A stretch of 64,000 nt of DNA from Flavivirga jejuensis. GTDB taxonomy: Bacteria > Bacteroidota > Bacteroidia > Flavobacteriales > Flavobacteriaceae. The first letter of the stretch is position 1, and each line of letters starts with the position of its first letter. The translations under genes and the position numbers were made by a program. Positions 29,419 through 38,841 of the stretch are shown here, one piece after another. Where the stretch lies: contig NZ_JAUOEL010000003.1 in NCBI RefSeq assembly GCF_030540765.1, positions 496,001 to 560,000 on the forward strand. The letters run 5' to 3'. The notes below the pieces were generated by a model. It searched no databases, had not been told where the DNA came from, and worked only from the letters and a program-made list of their open reading frames with translations.

Positions 29419-29880
29419 TTAAAATTTAATCATAACTTTTGCTTCTACAATATTTCCGTAAGCGATATTCGCTTCTTTTTTTACAGTCACTTTACCTTTA
29501 CCTACAGGTTTTGGCTCCCTAACTTTCCATTCTAATCTAATTTCACCATCTGTTGCTTCTGTAAGTGTTCCTTCTAATTCATCAGAAGTTGTCTTCACAT
29601 TAAGCACTCTGTTTAAATTCTTTTTATACTGTCTTTTGTGAATTAAAGGCGATGTTGCTCCTGAAGACATAACTTCTAAAGAAAAATCTTGATCTTCTCT
29701 ATCAAGGTTATGCTCAATGGCTCTACTAATAAACATACAATCTTCAACTAAAACGCCACTATCGCCGTCTATAGTTATCTTAATTTGATTATCTCCTTCA
29801 ATAGAAAAATCTATAAGGAATAAATCTGGTCTTTCAATTAACGCAGTCTCTAGTAAATCTGCAACAGTACTTTTAAACAT
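29419..29880 (-). CDS. rimP: Ribosome maturation factor RimP
   Basis: 153 residues. N-terminal alpha/beta domain (about 1-75, with FLIDFSIEGDNQIKITIDGD and DCMFISRAIE) and C-terminal SH3-like domain. The family motif LEVMSSGATSPL follows DFS at about residue 84. It helps 30S subunit maturation. It is the first gene of rimP-nusA-infB, with a very short leader holding a strong hairpin only 14 bp before its ATG. Confidence 0.95.
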   Translation of the reverse strand: MFKSTVADLLETALIERPDLFLIDFSIEGDNQIKITIDGDSGVLVEDCMFISRAIEHNLDREDQDFSLEVMSSGATSPLIHKRQYKKNLNRVLNVKTTSDELEGTLTEATDGEIRLEWKVREPKPVGKGKVTVKKEANIAYGNIVEAKVMIKF

Positions 29881-29889
29881 TTTTAGTAT

Positions 29890-29915
29890 AAAAAGAGGGG
29901 ACTTTCCGTCCCCTC
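29890..29915 (-). terminator. Terminator-like hairpin in the rimP leader (possible attenuator)
   Basis: On the minus strand GAGGGGAC, loop GGAAA and GTCCCCTC are followed by TTTTTAT, a canonical intrinsic terminator shape, ending about 10 bp before the rimP ATG. The next gene on the other side is divergent, so this hairpin can only belong to the rimP transcript. It should cut off part of the operon's transcripts. Confidence 0.75.
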
Positions 29916-29943
29916 ATTTATTAAATTTCGCCTTTCAACGGTG

Positions 29944-29951
29944 CAAATATA
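29944..29951 (-). promoter_or_regulatory. Candidate -7 box for rimP-nusA-infB
   Basis: The minus strand reads TATATTTG followed by CACCG. A start about six bases downstream (near 29937) would give a leader of about 57 nt that contains the whole hairpin. The -33 element is not clear. Confidence 0.5.
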
Positions 29952-30015
29952 TATATATTTTATTGATTTTTAAAGAAATATTTCATAAATTTAGATACGT
30001 ATAACTTGTTAAATT

Positions 30016-30840
30016 ATGAAAAATATACTTGTTCCGACTGATTTTTCAGATCAAGCCGAAAACGCTTTAAAAGTAGCAGGTCAATTAGCAAGAAAATATA
30101 ACTGCGAAATTTATTTATTACATATACTTGAAATACCGCTGCAGGAAATTGATGCTTTAAGCTCTTACAGCAATTTACCCGAGGCTGTTTATTTTATGAA
30201 ACTAGCACATAAGCAGTTTGAAGAATTAAAAACGAATGATTACCTAACGGGCTTAACAATACATGAAACCGTTCAATTTCATGAGATTTTTAAAGGTGTT
30301 TTTCATATTTGTAAAAAACACGATATAGATTTAGTTATTATGGGTTCTAATGGTGTTAGCGGCTTAAAAGAAATGCTTATTGGCAGCAATACCGAAAAAG
30401 TGGTTCGCACATCTGAAACCCCTGTTTTAGTTGTAAAAAATGAGCACAAAACCTTTAAAGTTAATGACTTCGTATTCGCATCAGATTTTAAAGATGAAAG
30501 CAAAGCAACTTATAAAAAAGCTATTGATCTTGCCAACATGTTACAAGCTAAAATGCATCTGCTCATGGTCAATACGCCTAATAAATTTATGACCTCTGCA
30601 AGATCGGAAGACAGAATGAAAAAATTTGTTGAAGCTTTTAATTTCTCTAATTACACAATTAATATTTATAATGATATTAGTATTGAAAAAGGGATCATGA
30701 ATTTTTCGCAATCTATTAAAGCGGATCTAATCGGAATGAGCACCCATGGCAGACAAGGTATTTCTCACTTCTTTAATGGCAGCATTAGTGAGGATTTGGT
30801 GAATCATGCAAAACGCCCTGTGATTACTTTTAAGATATAA
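30016..30840 (+). CDS. Universal stress protein with two UspA domains
   Basis: 274 residues. Domain 1 (about 1-145) starts MKNILVPTDFSDQAENALK and ends with the ATP-binding loop GSNGVSGLKEMLIGSNTEK plus PVLVVK. Domain 2 (about 150-274) has FASDFKDES and GMSTHGRQGISHFFNGSISE, ending PVITFKI. Both retain the G-x2-G-x9-G-S/T-type nucleotide loop. It is a cytoplasmic stress protein. It is transcribed alone, with a clear terminator 20 bp after the stop. Confidence 0.93.
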   Translation: MKNILVPTDFSDQAENALKVAGQLARKYNCEIYLLHILEIPLQEIDALSSYSNLPEAVYFMKLAHKQFEELKTNDYLTGLTIHETVQFHEIFKGVFHICKKHDIDLVIMGSNGVSGLKEMLIGSNTEKVVRTSETPVLVVKNEHKTFKVNDFVFASDFKDESKATYKKAIDLANMLQAKMHLLMVNTPNKFMTSARSEDRMKKFVEAFNFSNYTINIYNDISIEKGIMNFSQSIKADLIGMSTHGRQGISHFFNGSISEDLVNHAKRPVITFKI

Positions 30841-30859
30841 CGCTGCTCTAACAAAACAA

Positions 30860-30883
30860 AAAGTCTTTCTCACGAAAGACTTT
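30860..30883 (+). terminator. Terminator of the universal stress protein gene
   Basis: AAAGTCTTTC, loop TCAC, GAAAGACTTT, followed by TTT. A perfect 10-bp stem 20 bp after the stop codon. Confidence 0.9.
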
Positions 30884-30969
30884 TTTACTAGATATATCTT
30901 AGTTCGGTTTTTATACCCTTCTTACCTCGAAAACCCATTTTACTTAAAAAAATAAGTTTAATGTGATTT

Positions 30970-33900
30970 CTATAATTTAACAAAACGCTTTACGCCATAC
31001 GTTTTTGTTTTTATAATATAGATTCCAGAAGTTAATCCAGAAACATTTAAATGACTCTCTTCCTCAAACCTTTTCACCTCCTGACCACTAACATTATAAA
31101 TAATCCCAGACAGTGTTTTATTAAACCTTAAGTTAGCCTCAACTATTGTTGGGTAAATTTTAAAGTTATTTTTAGCAACTTCCTCACTAATACTCAATGA
31201 GGCGTCGTCTATCTGTATAATTCCCAATGAGCCACTTACTTCATAACCTACTAAAAGTAAATTTTTCGAGTTAGGGCTATCGGCTGCCGAAACAAATTTT
31301 ATAATTTCTGGTGCTGTATCTCCTGTTGTTCTGTTATACTTGTAGTAAGTAATAAACTCTACATCTGTAGGATCTGTGATATCGTACATCAATATAGTGC
31401 TTTGTCTTTCTAAACCAATAAAGGCATATGTTACACCATCAATAGTACCAACAGCCAATGCTTCTGGCTCACCACCTTTATCATCAGATCTGTCATCTAA
31501 TCCTCCTTCATCTTCATTAAACAATGTAGGCTCTTCTAAGGCTATTTTCTGTCCAAAATCATCAGCACTATCAAACACCAAATTACCATACTCATCAAAA
31601 ATTGAAAAAGATCTAGCTCCGTAAGAATAAATTTGTTCGATCGTTCCATCATTATTATAATCACCCGTAGCTGTTGTTGTTTTTAGCCTGCCAAGATCTT
31701 CATCTTCCTGAAGCGTTACAGCATCTGGATAATATGCTGTGTTTAATGTTAAATCCTTAACACGTTCTTCTTCCGAATACCCATCATAATCTCTGGAATC
31801 ACCCTCATTTGCTGTTACGATATAATTTACGCCATTTACTTCATAGGAAGTAATAGCATCTGGCATAAACACCCCCAAAGTAGGGTGCTGTGTAATATTG
31901 ATAGCATCATCTTTGTTAGATGCATCGAAACCATAATCGTTTGCAAAAGAAATAATTCCCAATACACTGGAATCTGTAATTCCTGCTCCAGCTAAACCAA
32001 AATCATTATCGTTTATTACAGCAATTTCATTATTTGGTAGTAACGCGATGCCTTCTGCTTTATCTGACCCCTGATATCCTACTGATGGTAAGTTAAGTAC
32101 TTTTGTTTTATGGACTGCCTGAATGTTTTGAGCTGCTATTTCATCGGCTGTTAACTCTTCCAGTTCTTTGCCGCCTGTTATGGTTGTATTTAAAATATTG
32201 GTAGCAAAGTTAATATCTATTTCGAAAACATATTTTTTCCCTGTAGAAACGGTTGGCCCTTCTGAATCTCTTTCTATAACCAAAAACTTACCATCTCCTG
32301 CATAAACAGCATCGCCCATTTTATCTACTCTTGATGAAGCATAACCAGCATCTTTATTTCTTTCTAATAAATACACATATTCTTCTACTGGAACTCCCGT
32401 ATCACAACTAATACCTAAGATTCTAATAACATCAGAGTTATTCCTAACCGTACTTGACGGATTCTCTATTGGCGATTGAATAAATGCATATATAATATGA
32501 TTCACATCATCGTAGGCAATAGCCTCAAAACCTCTATTCGCTCTTCTTTTAGAATATATCTCAGGTAACGTTTCTTTTCCATAAGTGCCTTCCGCTTGTG
32601 GTGTTGTTCCTAATAACGATGTTCCAGATGGCACATAACGTTCTATTAATTTCCCATTAGAATCAAACTGATATATGGCAGGTCTGTACTCATCACACAT
32701 CCAAAAGCCACCATTTTTATCAATTATAACACCTTCAAAATCACCTCCATATGCATCGTAAGGTAATGCATGGTATTCTTCTGATGATCCATCAACATAA
32801 TCAGCATTCGCATAAGCAGTTGTAGCATCTGTAAACGTTACTGGAACCTCATCAAACCCAGGGATATTACCTTTTCCAGTAATAGGTGTTGTACCGTCTT
32901 TTCTGGTTAATAAGATTTGATCGTTTAAAGTAACACTACCTGTTGTTTTGTTTAATGTAAATTTTGCTATTCTGCCTTGATAGTCTGGCAACTTAAATGG
33001 TCTTAAATTTTGTGCTGCAGCTGGTGTGACATCCAATTTACCAACAGTGCTTCCGTTAGGACCTCTATCTGGGACAGCATAGAAAACATAATCGGTAGCG
33101 GTTGAGTTAGCTTCATCATAAAAAAGCCCAGAAAACCCACCTAATAATACTGGCGCTTGACCACCATCGTAAACTGGCGCTCCAAGTTCTGGCCAATTAG
33201 CAACTAACTCATTTATAGTATAGCTTGTTACGGTAGGTGTTCCCAAAAGATGGTTTTTAAAACCTAATGGTAAAATATCTAGAATCGTATTATTTGTTAA
33301 ATCAACAACAACTAACGCATTGTTTTCCTGACAGCTAATATATGCTTTTGATCCGTCTTCGGTAACTGTTACAAACTCTGGTTCTAAATCTTCAGAAACA
33401 CTAGCTGTACCACTATTTCCAAAAATACGAATGCCCTTGTTTTGCAGTGCTACTTTTTTAGCATCGTACCCATTAAAATCAATGGTACTTGGTGTCGCAG
33501 ACATAACACCCGAACTTAAATCTACTACTGTAATGCTTCCCTCTGGATCGTTAGTATAATCATCTGAAGGCTCTCCTTCATTAGCTACCAAAAGCTTTGC
33601 TCCATCTGGTGTAAATGTTAACATATCTGGTAACGCACCAGCTACAACATGGTTTAAATAAACACCATCTAAATCAAAAAACACGACTTTTCCAGGTTCT
33701 TGTTTTGGATCAGATTCTACTGCTACAGCAACAATACTTCCGTGTATTGCGACTGAATTAGGCCCAGCTCCATACGTTGACAAATCTACTGTTTTAACCA
33801 AAGTTGGCGTTGCAGGTGTGCTAATATCTACAATAGTAAAACTATTGGTTGCAGAGTTTGTAAAAAAGACGTGTTGATTTATTACATCATGAGCAACAGT

Positions 33901-34017
33901 CTCAGCAGAGCCTTCTTCATTTGTATTATAAGTCGCTAAGTGTTGGAGAGGATTTTGACTTTTAACCGTCGTAAAAGTGAGTGCTAGTAAACCAGCAATA
34001 AGAGTAATTTTTTTCAT
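30970..34017 (-). CDS. T9SS type A protein with choice-of-anchor I and esterase/phytase-like domains
   Basis: 1015 residues. Signal peptide about 1-20. A beta-propeller-like choice-of-anchor I region (about 25-255 and 650-940, with FTPDGAKLLVANEGEPSDDY and IVTANEGDSRDYDGYSEEER) is split by an esterase-like-activity-of-phytase domain (about 275-640, with YAVPDRGPNGS, GGFWMCDEYRPAIYQFDSNG and RRANRGFEAIAYD). The C-terminus (about 950-1015) is a type A sorting domain (FKIYPTIVEANLRF, IIYNVSGQEVKRF, GIYIIKTKTYGVKRFVKL). Expected to be secreted or held at the surface by T9SS. A phosphatase or phytase role is a family-based guess. Confidence 0.88.
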   Translation of the reverse strand: MKKITLIAGLLALTFTTVKSQNPLQHLATYNTNEEGSAETVAHDVINQHVFFTNSATNSFTIVDISTPATPTLVKTVDLSTYGAGPNSVAIHGSIVAVAVESDPKQEPGKVVFFDLDGVYLNHVVAGALPDMLTFTPDGAKLLVANEGEPSDDYTNDPEGSITVVDLSSGVMSATPSTIDFNGYDAKKVALQNKGIRIFGNSGTASVSEDLEPEFVTVTEDGSKAYISCQENNALVVVDLTNNTILDILPLGFKNHLLGTPTVTSYTINELVANWPELGAPVYDGGQAPVLLGGFSGLFYDEANSTATDYVFYAVPDRGPNGSTVGKLDVTPAAAQNLRPFKLPDYQGRIAKFTLNKTTGSVTLNDQILLTRKDGTTPITGKGNIPGFDEVPVTFTDATTAYANADYVDGSSEEYHALPYDAYGGDFEGVIIDKNGGFWMCDEYRPAIYQFDSNGKLIERYVPSGTSLLGTTPQAEGTYGKETLPEIYSKRRANRGFEAIAYDDVNHIIYAFIQSPIENPSSTVRNNSDVIRILGISCDTGVPVEEYVYLLERNKDAGYASSRVDKMGDAVYAGDGKFLVIERDSEGPTVSTGKKYVFEIDINFATNILNTTITGGKELEELTADEIAAQNIQAVHKTKVLNLPSVGYQGSDKAEGIALLPNNEIAVINDNDFGLAGAGITDSSVLGIISFANDYGFDASNKDDAINITQHPTLGVFMPDAITSYEVNGVNYIVTANEGDSRDYDGYSEEERVKDLTLNTAYYPDAVTLQEDEDLGRLKTTTATGDYNNDGTIEQIYSYGARSFSIFDEYGNLVFDSADDFGQKIALEEPTLFNEDEGGLDDRSDDKGGEPEALAVGTIDGVTYAFIGLERQSTILMYDITDPTDVEFITYYKYNRTTGDTAPEIIKFVSAADSPNSKNLLLVGYEVSGSLGIIQIDDASLSISEEVAKNNFKIYPTIVEANLRFNKTLSGIIYNVSGQEVKRFEEESHLNVSGLTSGIYIIKTKTYGVKRFVKL

Positions 34018-34273
34018 GTCTTTAAATAGGATTAATTAATCCTTTAAAGGAATCATTTAAAAATATATTTAATATTACTCAATAATTATGTTGTTGTAAA
34101 ATATTTACTTTTAATATGTATTTATTGCTATCCAAGTATTAAGAATGTTAAGTTGATATTAATAAAGTTCTCATATCAAAAAAACATGATTAAAATATTA
34201 TTATTTCAATCTATTTTTTTACTAAAACATCTTTGTAAAAACTTTTGAAACTGACCTATTTTAACGAAAACAA

Positions 34274-34305
34274 AAAATCCCAATCAAATTAATGATTAGG
34301 ATTTT
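34274..34305 (-). terminator. Terminator of tRNA-Gln
   Basis: AAAATCC-C-AATCA and TGATT-A-GGATTTT form a 13-bp stem with one mismatch around a 6-base loop, 11 bp past the tRNA 3' end on the minus strand. Confidence 0.8.
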
Positions 34306-34315
34306 ACAATTATGT

Positions 34316-34387
34316 TGGCCTACTAGGGCTCGAACCTAGACTCTTTGGTACCAAAAACCAACGTGTTGCCAGTTACACCATAGGCCA
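34316..34387 (-). tRNA. tRNA-Gln (anticodon UUG)
   Basis: The 72-nt minus-strand sequence folds fully: acceptor TGGCCTA with TAGGCCA, D stem GTGT with ACAC, anticodon stem TTGGT with ACCAA around TTTTGGT (anticodon TTG), a 5-base variable loop, and T arm CTAGG-TTCGAGC-CCTAG. The 3' CCA is not encoded, since the gene ends at the acceptor GCCA plus AC. A perfect TTG-N19-TAnnTTTG promoter lies just upstream. Confidence 0.97.
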
Positions 34388-34404
34388 ATATGCAATTGAG
34401 GGTG

Positions 34405-34434
34405 CAAAAATAACACAAAGTTTTATTTGTACAA
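34405..34434 (-). promoter_or_regulatory. Promoter of tRNA-Gln
   Basis: On the minus strand TTG (34434-34432), 19 bases, then TATTTTTG (34412-34405). This is an exact match to the Bacteroidetes TTG-N19-TAnnTTTG promoter, 18 bp before the tRNA 5' end. Confidence 0.75.
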
Positions 34435-34625
34435 GCATTTTATGAAAAATAATTTCGAATAATTAACGTTTCCTTAAAAACATTTGGAATATCATGAGTT
34501 CTATTAACACTATTTTTATGTCTAATACTATTTGGCATCAACCTTTTATGTTAAGACTAACTAAATAGTTATGTTCCATCTCATATTTATTATTAAATTC
34601 GCCAAAGCAAACAAACACGATATAT

Positions 34626-37600
34626 ATGGCACATTTTAACTTTAAAAAATGGAATACTCTTTTAGGCTGGTTCTCTTTTTTAATAGCTCTTATAACCTAT
34701 ACTTTAACGGTCGAACCTACCGTAAGCTTCTGGGATGCAGGCGAATATATTTTAACATCCTCTAAATTACAAGTAGGACATCCGCCAGGAGCACCATTAT
34801 TTCAAATGCTTGGTGCATTCTTCTCAATTTTTGCTTTAGAGCCTTCACAAATTGGTTGGATGATGAATATGATGAGTGCTGTATCCAGTGCATTCACCAT
34901 CTTGTTTATGTTTTGGACGATTACTTTGTTACTAAAAAAACTTGTTGGTAATACTAACGATCTTAATAAAAATCAATCTATGGCTATTCTAGGAAGTGGT
35001 CTAGTTGGCAGTTTAGCATTTACTTTTACAGATTCTTTTTGGTTTAATGCTGTTGAGACCGAAGTATATGCTATGGCAACCTTGATTATGGCTGTATTGT
35101 TTTGGTTAGGGTTACGTTGGGAGCAAGACATGGATAAACCCCGCGGTAATCGTTGGCTCATTTTAATTGCTTTTGTTATTGGGTTATCTTTTGGAGTCCA
35201 CTTTATGGGACTCCTTACTATTCCCGCTATTGGCCTGGTTTATTATTTTAAAAACTACAAGACTATTACGGCTAAAAACTTTATTATAGCCAACGTTGTT
35301 TCAGTAGCTGTTTTATTATTTATTTTTAAACTTTTAGCACCAAATATTCTCAAAATTTTTAGTGTTTTCGAAATCTTTTTTGTGAATACTATTGGATTGC
35401 CTTTCAATTCAGGTTCTATAATTGCAGGCATCTTATTAGTGACTGTTATATACTATGCATTGCGTTATACCAGACAAAAAAACTTTGTTCATTTAAACAC
35501 AGGAATCCTTTGTTTAACCTTTGTAATTATTGGATTTTCTACATGGCTGATGTTACCAATTCGTGCTAATGCTAATGTGGTTATTAACGAGAACAATCCA
35601 TCAAGTGCCAGAGAGTTACTAGCTTATTATAATTTAGAGCAATATCCCGAAACGCATTTATTTTACGGGCCTCAATTTACAGATCAATACGCTTATCTTG
35701 ATGACAACAATCCTTATATAGATGATAAGCCTAAATACGAAAAGGACGAAACAAAAGGTGAATATGTTGTTGTAAACGATTATGAGGACGCAAAGCAAAA
35801 TTACAACTCTAAACACGCTTCTATTTTACCTCGTATGTGGAGTGCCGAACATGCCGAAAATTACATGATGTTTTCTGGGTTTTTAAACTTTAAGTTAAAG
35901 CCCGATTATCAAATGGAAAACCAATTACGGACGACTGTTTCAGATTTTAAAAACAATGTCGCTCAAGGCAATGTTGATTATGAAGATTATAATAATTTCT
36001 TAAAACGTTTTAAAAGCTATATAGATATTGAAAAACCTTCACTAGGGAGTAATATCGCCTACATGTTTGAGTACCAGTTAGGATACATGTACTGGCGTTA
36101 TTTTATGTGGAATTTTTCAGGAAGACAAGACGATATTCAAGGACGCTATGATAATCATGGCAATTGGATTACTGGTATAAAACCTTTGGATGAATTCCTT
36201 TTAGGTTTCTCGCAAGACAATTTACCAAGTGATGTTAAAAACAATAAAGCGAGAAATACTTATTATCTTTTACCTCTTATTTTAGGGATTATTGGTTTTT
36301 TCTTTTTGTTTAATAAAAATAAAAAGTTGTTTTGGACTATGCTTGTGTTTTTCCTTTTTACTGGAATAGCCATTCAAGTATACACCAATGTACGGCCTTT
36401 TGAACCTCGTGAACGTGACTACTCAGTTGTAGGCTCTTTTTATGTGTTTGCACTTTGGATTGGTTTTGGAGTTTACGCCATTTTTGATACGTTAAAAGAA
36501 TATATACCAAAAAAATTAGCAGCACCAATAATCACAATAGCTTGTCTAATATTAGTTCCAGGTATTTTGGCCGCCAACAATTGGGATGACCATGATAGAT
36601 CGGATAAATACACTGCCAGAGCAATGGCAAGAATGTATTTAGACTCTTGTGCAGAAAATGGTATTTTATTCACCATTGGAGATAATGATACTTTTGCCCT
36701 TTGGTATGCTCAAGAAATTGAAGGCTATAGAACCGATGTAAGAGTGGTAAATACAAGTTTATTTCAAACCGATTGGTATATAGACCAAATGAAACGTAAG
36801 GCTTATGCAAGTGACCCTATACCTTCTCAACTAACTCATGATTTATACAAATACGGTACAAACGACTATATCATAATACAGCCCGTTATTAAAGACACTT
36901 TAGAGATAAAACAATTTTTAGATTTTGTAGCGAGTAACAATCCTAAAACAAAATACAAGCATGTTTTAGAAAAACAAGGTGTAGATCTTACCCAAGTTAG
37001 AAGTCAAGATTTAAATGCCACCTATATGCCCACCGAGTTTTTACGCCTTCCTGTAAACAAACAGAATGCCCTAAATTCAGGTATTGTAAAACCAGAAGAT
37101 GCTGGTAAAATAGTATCTCATATTGATTTAAACATTAAAGGAGGAGCACTTTATAAGAATAGATTACTTATGTTAGATGTCGTTGCCAATAACGAATGGA
37201 AACGTCCTATATATTTTACAGGAGGTAGTTTTGGTGATGATGATTACATCTGGATGAAAGATTACCTACAGCTTGATGGTATGTGTTATAAACTAGTGCC
37301 TATTAAAACAGCTGTAGATAGAGCCAACCCATTTGACATGGGACGCGTAGATACAGATCTTATGTATGAGAAAGTAAAAAAATGGGATTGGGGTAATAGT
37401 GGAAGCCCAGATATTTACCATGATGTTGAAACTCGTAAAAACTCTATAACTTATAGAGGCAATTTGGCTAGACTTATTGAAAAACTAATTAATGAAGAAA
37501 AGCTGGATAAGGCTGAAGAGATTGCAGATCTAGCCATGAACAACATGCCTGTTGAATATTTTGGATACTATACGCTATTGGAACCTTATATTAATGCCTA

Positions 37601-37940
37601 TTATGAAGTTGGTAATAAAGAAAAAGCGCAACGTCTGTTTAAGGATGTCGCTAACAAATATCAAGAAAGCTTAAGCTATTACAGTAGTTTAAAAACGGAT
37701 CATCAAGAACATTTATTCGAAGATATTTACACAGATATTCAACGCTACAAAGGATTGGTAGATGTTTTAATACAATATGATATCGAGTTTGCCGAAACAG
37801 AAGGCCAAACGTTTAACAATTTCTTAAAATCATTTAGACATTTTTATGGTGATCAACCAGAAGAAACACTAGCACCAAAAGTTGATAAAGATATTCCAGC
37901 AACAGATAGTAGTGGTTTAAAAATAGATAGTACTAAATAA
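34626..37940 (+). CDS. DUF2723 (GT-C type) glycosyltransferase-like membrane protein
   Basis: 1104 residues. About ten membrane segments lie in two blocks (about 15-330 and 545-660). The first extracytoplasmic loop holds WDAGEYI, the acidic motif typical of GT-C glycosyltransferases that use lipid-linked sugars. The C-terminal 400 residues are soluble, with FTIGDNDTFALWYAQEI and TPR-like helices near 965-1060. DUF2723 proteins (CAZy GT117) are widespread in Bacteroidetes and are linked to protein O-glycosylation. That role is from family knowledge; the substrate is unknown. It is monocistronic, followed by a dispersed repeat whose right-hand stem may act as terminator. Confidence 0.9.
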   Translation: MAHFNFKKWNTLLGWFSFLIALITYTLTVEPTVSFWDAGEYILTSSKLQVGHPPGAPLFQMLGAFFSIFALEPSQIGWMMNMMSAVSSAFTILFMFWTITLLLKKLVGNTNDLNKNQSMAILGSGLVGSLAFTFTDSFWFNAVETEVYAMATLIMAVLFWLGLRWEQDMDKPRGNRWLILIAFVIGLSFGVHFMGLLTIPAIGLVYYFKNYKTITAKNFIIANVVSVAVLLFIFKLLAPNILKIFSVFEIFFVNTIGLPFNSGSIIAGILLVTVIYYALRYTRQKNFVHLNTGILCLTFVIIGFSTWLMLPIRANANVVINENNPSSARELLAYYNLEQYPETHLFYGPQFTDQYAYLDDNNPYIDDKPKYEKDETKGEYVVVNDYEDAKQNYNSKHASILPRMWSAEHAENYMMFSGFLNFKLKPDYQMENQLRTTVSDFKNNVAQGNVDYEDYNNFLKRFKSYIDIEKPSLGSNIAYMFEYQLGYMYWRYFMWNFSGRQDDIQGRYDNHGNWITGIKPLDEFLLGFSQDNLPSDVKNNKARNTYYLLPLILGIIGFFFLFNKNKKLFWTMLVFFLFTGIAIQVYTNVRPFEPRERDYSVVGSFYVFALWIGFGVYAIFDTLKEYIPKKLAAPIITIACLILVPGILAANNWDDHDRSDKYTARAMARMYLDSCAENGILFTIGDNDTFALWYAQEIEGYRTDVRVVNTSLFQTDWYIDQMKRKAYASDPIPSQLTHDLYKYGTNDYIIIQPVIKDTLEIKQFLDFVASNNPKTKYKHVLEKQGVDLTQVRSQDLNATYMPTEFLRLPVNKQNALNSGIVKPEDAGKIVSHIDLNIKGGALYKNRLLMLDVVANNEWKRPIYFTGGSFGDDDYIWMKDYLQLDGMCYKLVPIKTAVDRANPFDMGRVDTDLMYEKVKKWDWGNSGSPDIYHDVETRKNSITYRGNLARLIEKLINEEKLDKAEEIADLAMNNMPVEYFGYYTLLEPYINAYYEVGNKEKAQRLFKDVANKYQESLSYYSSLKTDHQEHLFEDIYTDIQRYKGLVDVLIQYDIEFAETEGQTFNNFLKSFRHFYGDQPEETLAPKVDKDIPATDSSGLKIDSTK

Positions 37941-38150
37941 AGAATTTCTTGAAACCCAACTATTCCTGCCTTTGCTGGCAGGCAGGCTCGAGGCAGAGCT
38001 ATATTTCGCTGGTTTCATTTTGACCTAAAAAGGTCAAAAACCAAAATTCTGTATTTAGATTCGCGTTTTTACTGAAACAAGTTCAGCACAGGCACGGAAT
38101 AACAATTTCAACGAAAACCCCAAGGCAAAGCCTCGGGGAATTCTTTTCGA
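37939..38150. repeat. Dispersed element, copy 1 (inverted ends AAAGAATTYC)
   Basis: 212 bp starting at the stop codon of the DUF2723 gene. It shares long blocks with 63588-63769, including ATATTTCGCTGG, TTTTGACCTAAAAAGGTCAA, AACCAAAATTCTGTATTTAG and ACAATTTCA. The ends AAAGAATTTC and GGAATTCTTT are inverted copies (9 of 10). Inner stems are TTTTGACCT/AGGTCAAAA and CCCCAAGGC/GCCTCGGGG. No gene is inside. The last stem could double as a terminator. Confidence 0.8.
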
Positions 38151-38166
38151 TTAATTAGTACAAGGC

Positions 38167-38841
38167 ATGACCTTAATACCTATAAAGACACCTTTACTTG
38201 TAAAAAAAATATTCCCAAACTATGTTTGGGATATTCCGACTACGGATAAAGTTATATACCTAACGTTCGATGATGGTCCAACACCAGAAATTACTAATTG
38301 GACGCTAAATACTTTAAAAGAATATAACGCAAAAGCCACTTTTTTTTGTATTGGAAATAACATAAAAAAACATCCTGACATCTTTCAAAACATTTTAGAT
38401 GACGGGCATAGTATCGGGAACCATACTTACAATCATGTTAAGGGGTGGCGAACTAAAAGCGAAGACTATTTGAAGAATGTTGAAGAAACACAAAGAATCA
38501 TTAATGATCAAATTTCAAATAGTAATTCTAAAATCGTCAACCATCAATCATCAGTCGTTAATCTATTCCGTCCACCTCATGGGCAAATAACACCTAAACA
38601 AGGGAGAAAGCTAATAACATTGGGGTACAAAATAATAATGTGGGATGTATTGTCTTTTGACTGGCAGAATAACGTTAGCAAGGAGACTTGTTTAAACAAT
38701 GTTACTAGTAAAGCAACAAACGGTAGTATTATTGTATTTCATGATAGCGTAAAGGCTTCAAAAAACATGCTGTATACTTTACCGAAAACATTGGAATTTT
38801 TCAGCAAGAAAGGATACACCTTTAAAGCTATAAAAGACTAA
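38167..38841 (+). CDS. Polysaccharide deacetylase (NodB fold)
   Basis: 224 residues. All five NodB motifs are present: TFDDGP (catalytic base and metal Asp), HSIGNHTYNH (metal HxxxH), RPPHG, WDVLSFDW and IIVFHD. It removes N- or O-acetyl groups from a sugar polymer such as peptidoglycan. No signal peptide is obvious, so the site of action is uncertain. Between motifs 2 and 3, residues about 115-138 (QISNSNSKIVNHQSSVVNL) form a low-complexity insert encoded by short ATC/GTCAA-type repeats. The stop overlaps the convergent thioredoxin-fold gene by 4 bp. Confidence 0.92.
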   Translation: MTLIPIKTPLLVKKIFPNYVWDIPTTDKVIYLTFDDGPTPEITNWTLNTLKEYNAKATFFCIGNNIKKHPDIFQNILDDGHSIGNHTYNHVKGWRTKSEDYLKNVEETQRIINDQISNSNSKIVNHQSSVVNLFRPPHGQITPKQGRKLITLGYKIIMWDVLSFDWQNNVSKETCLNNVTSKATNGSIIVFHDSVKASKNMLYTLPKTLEFFSKKGYTFKAIKD

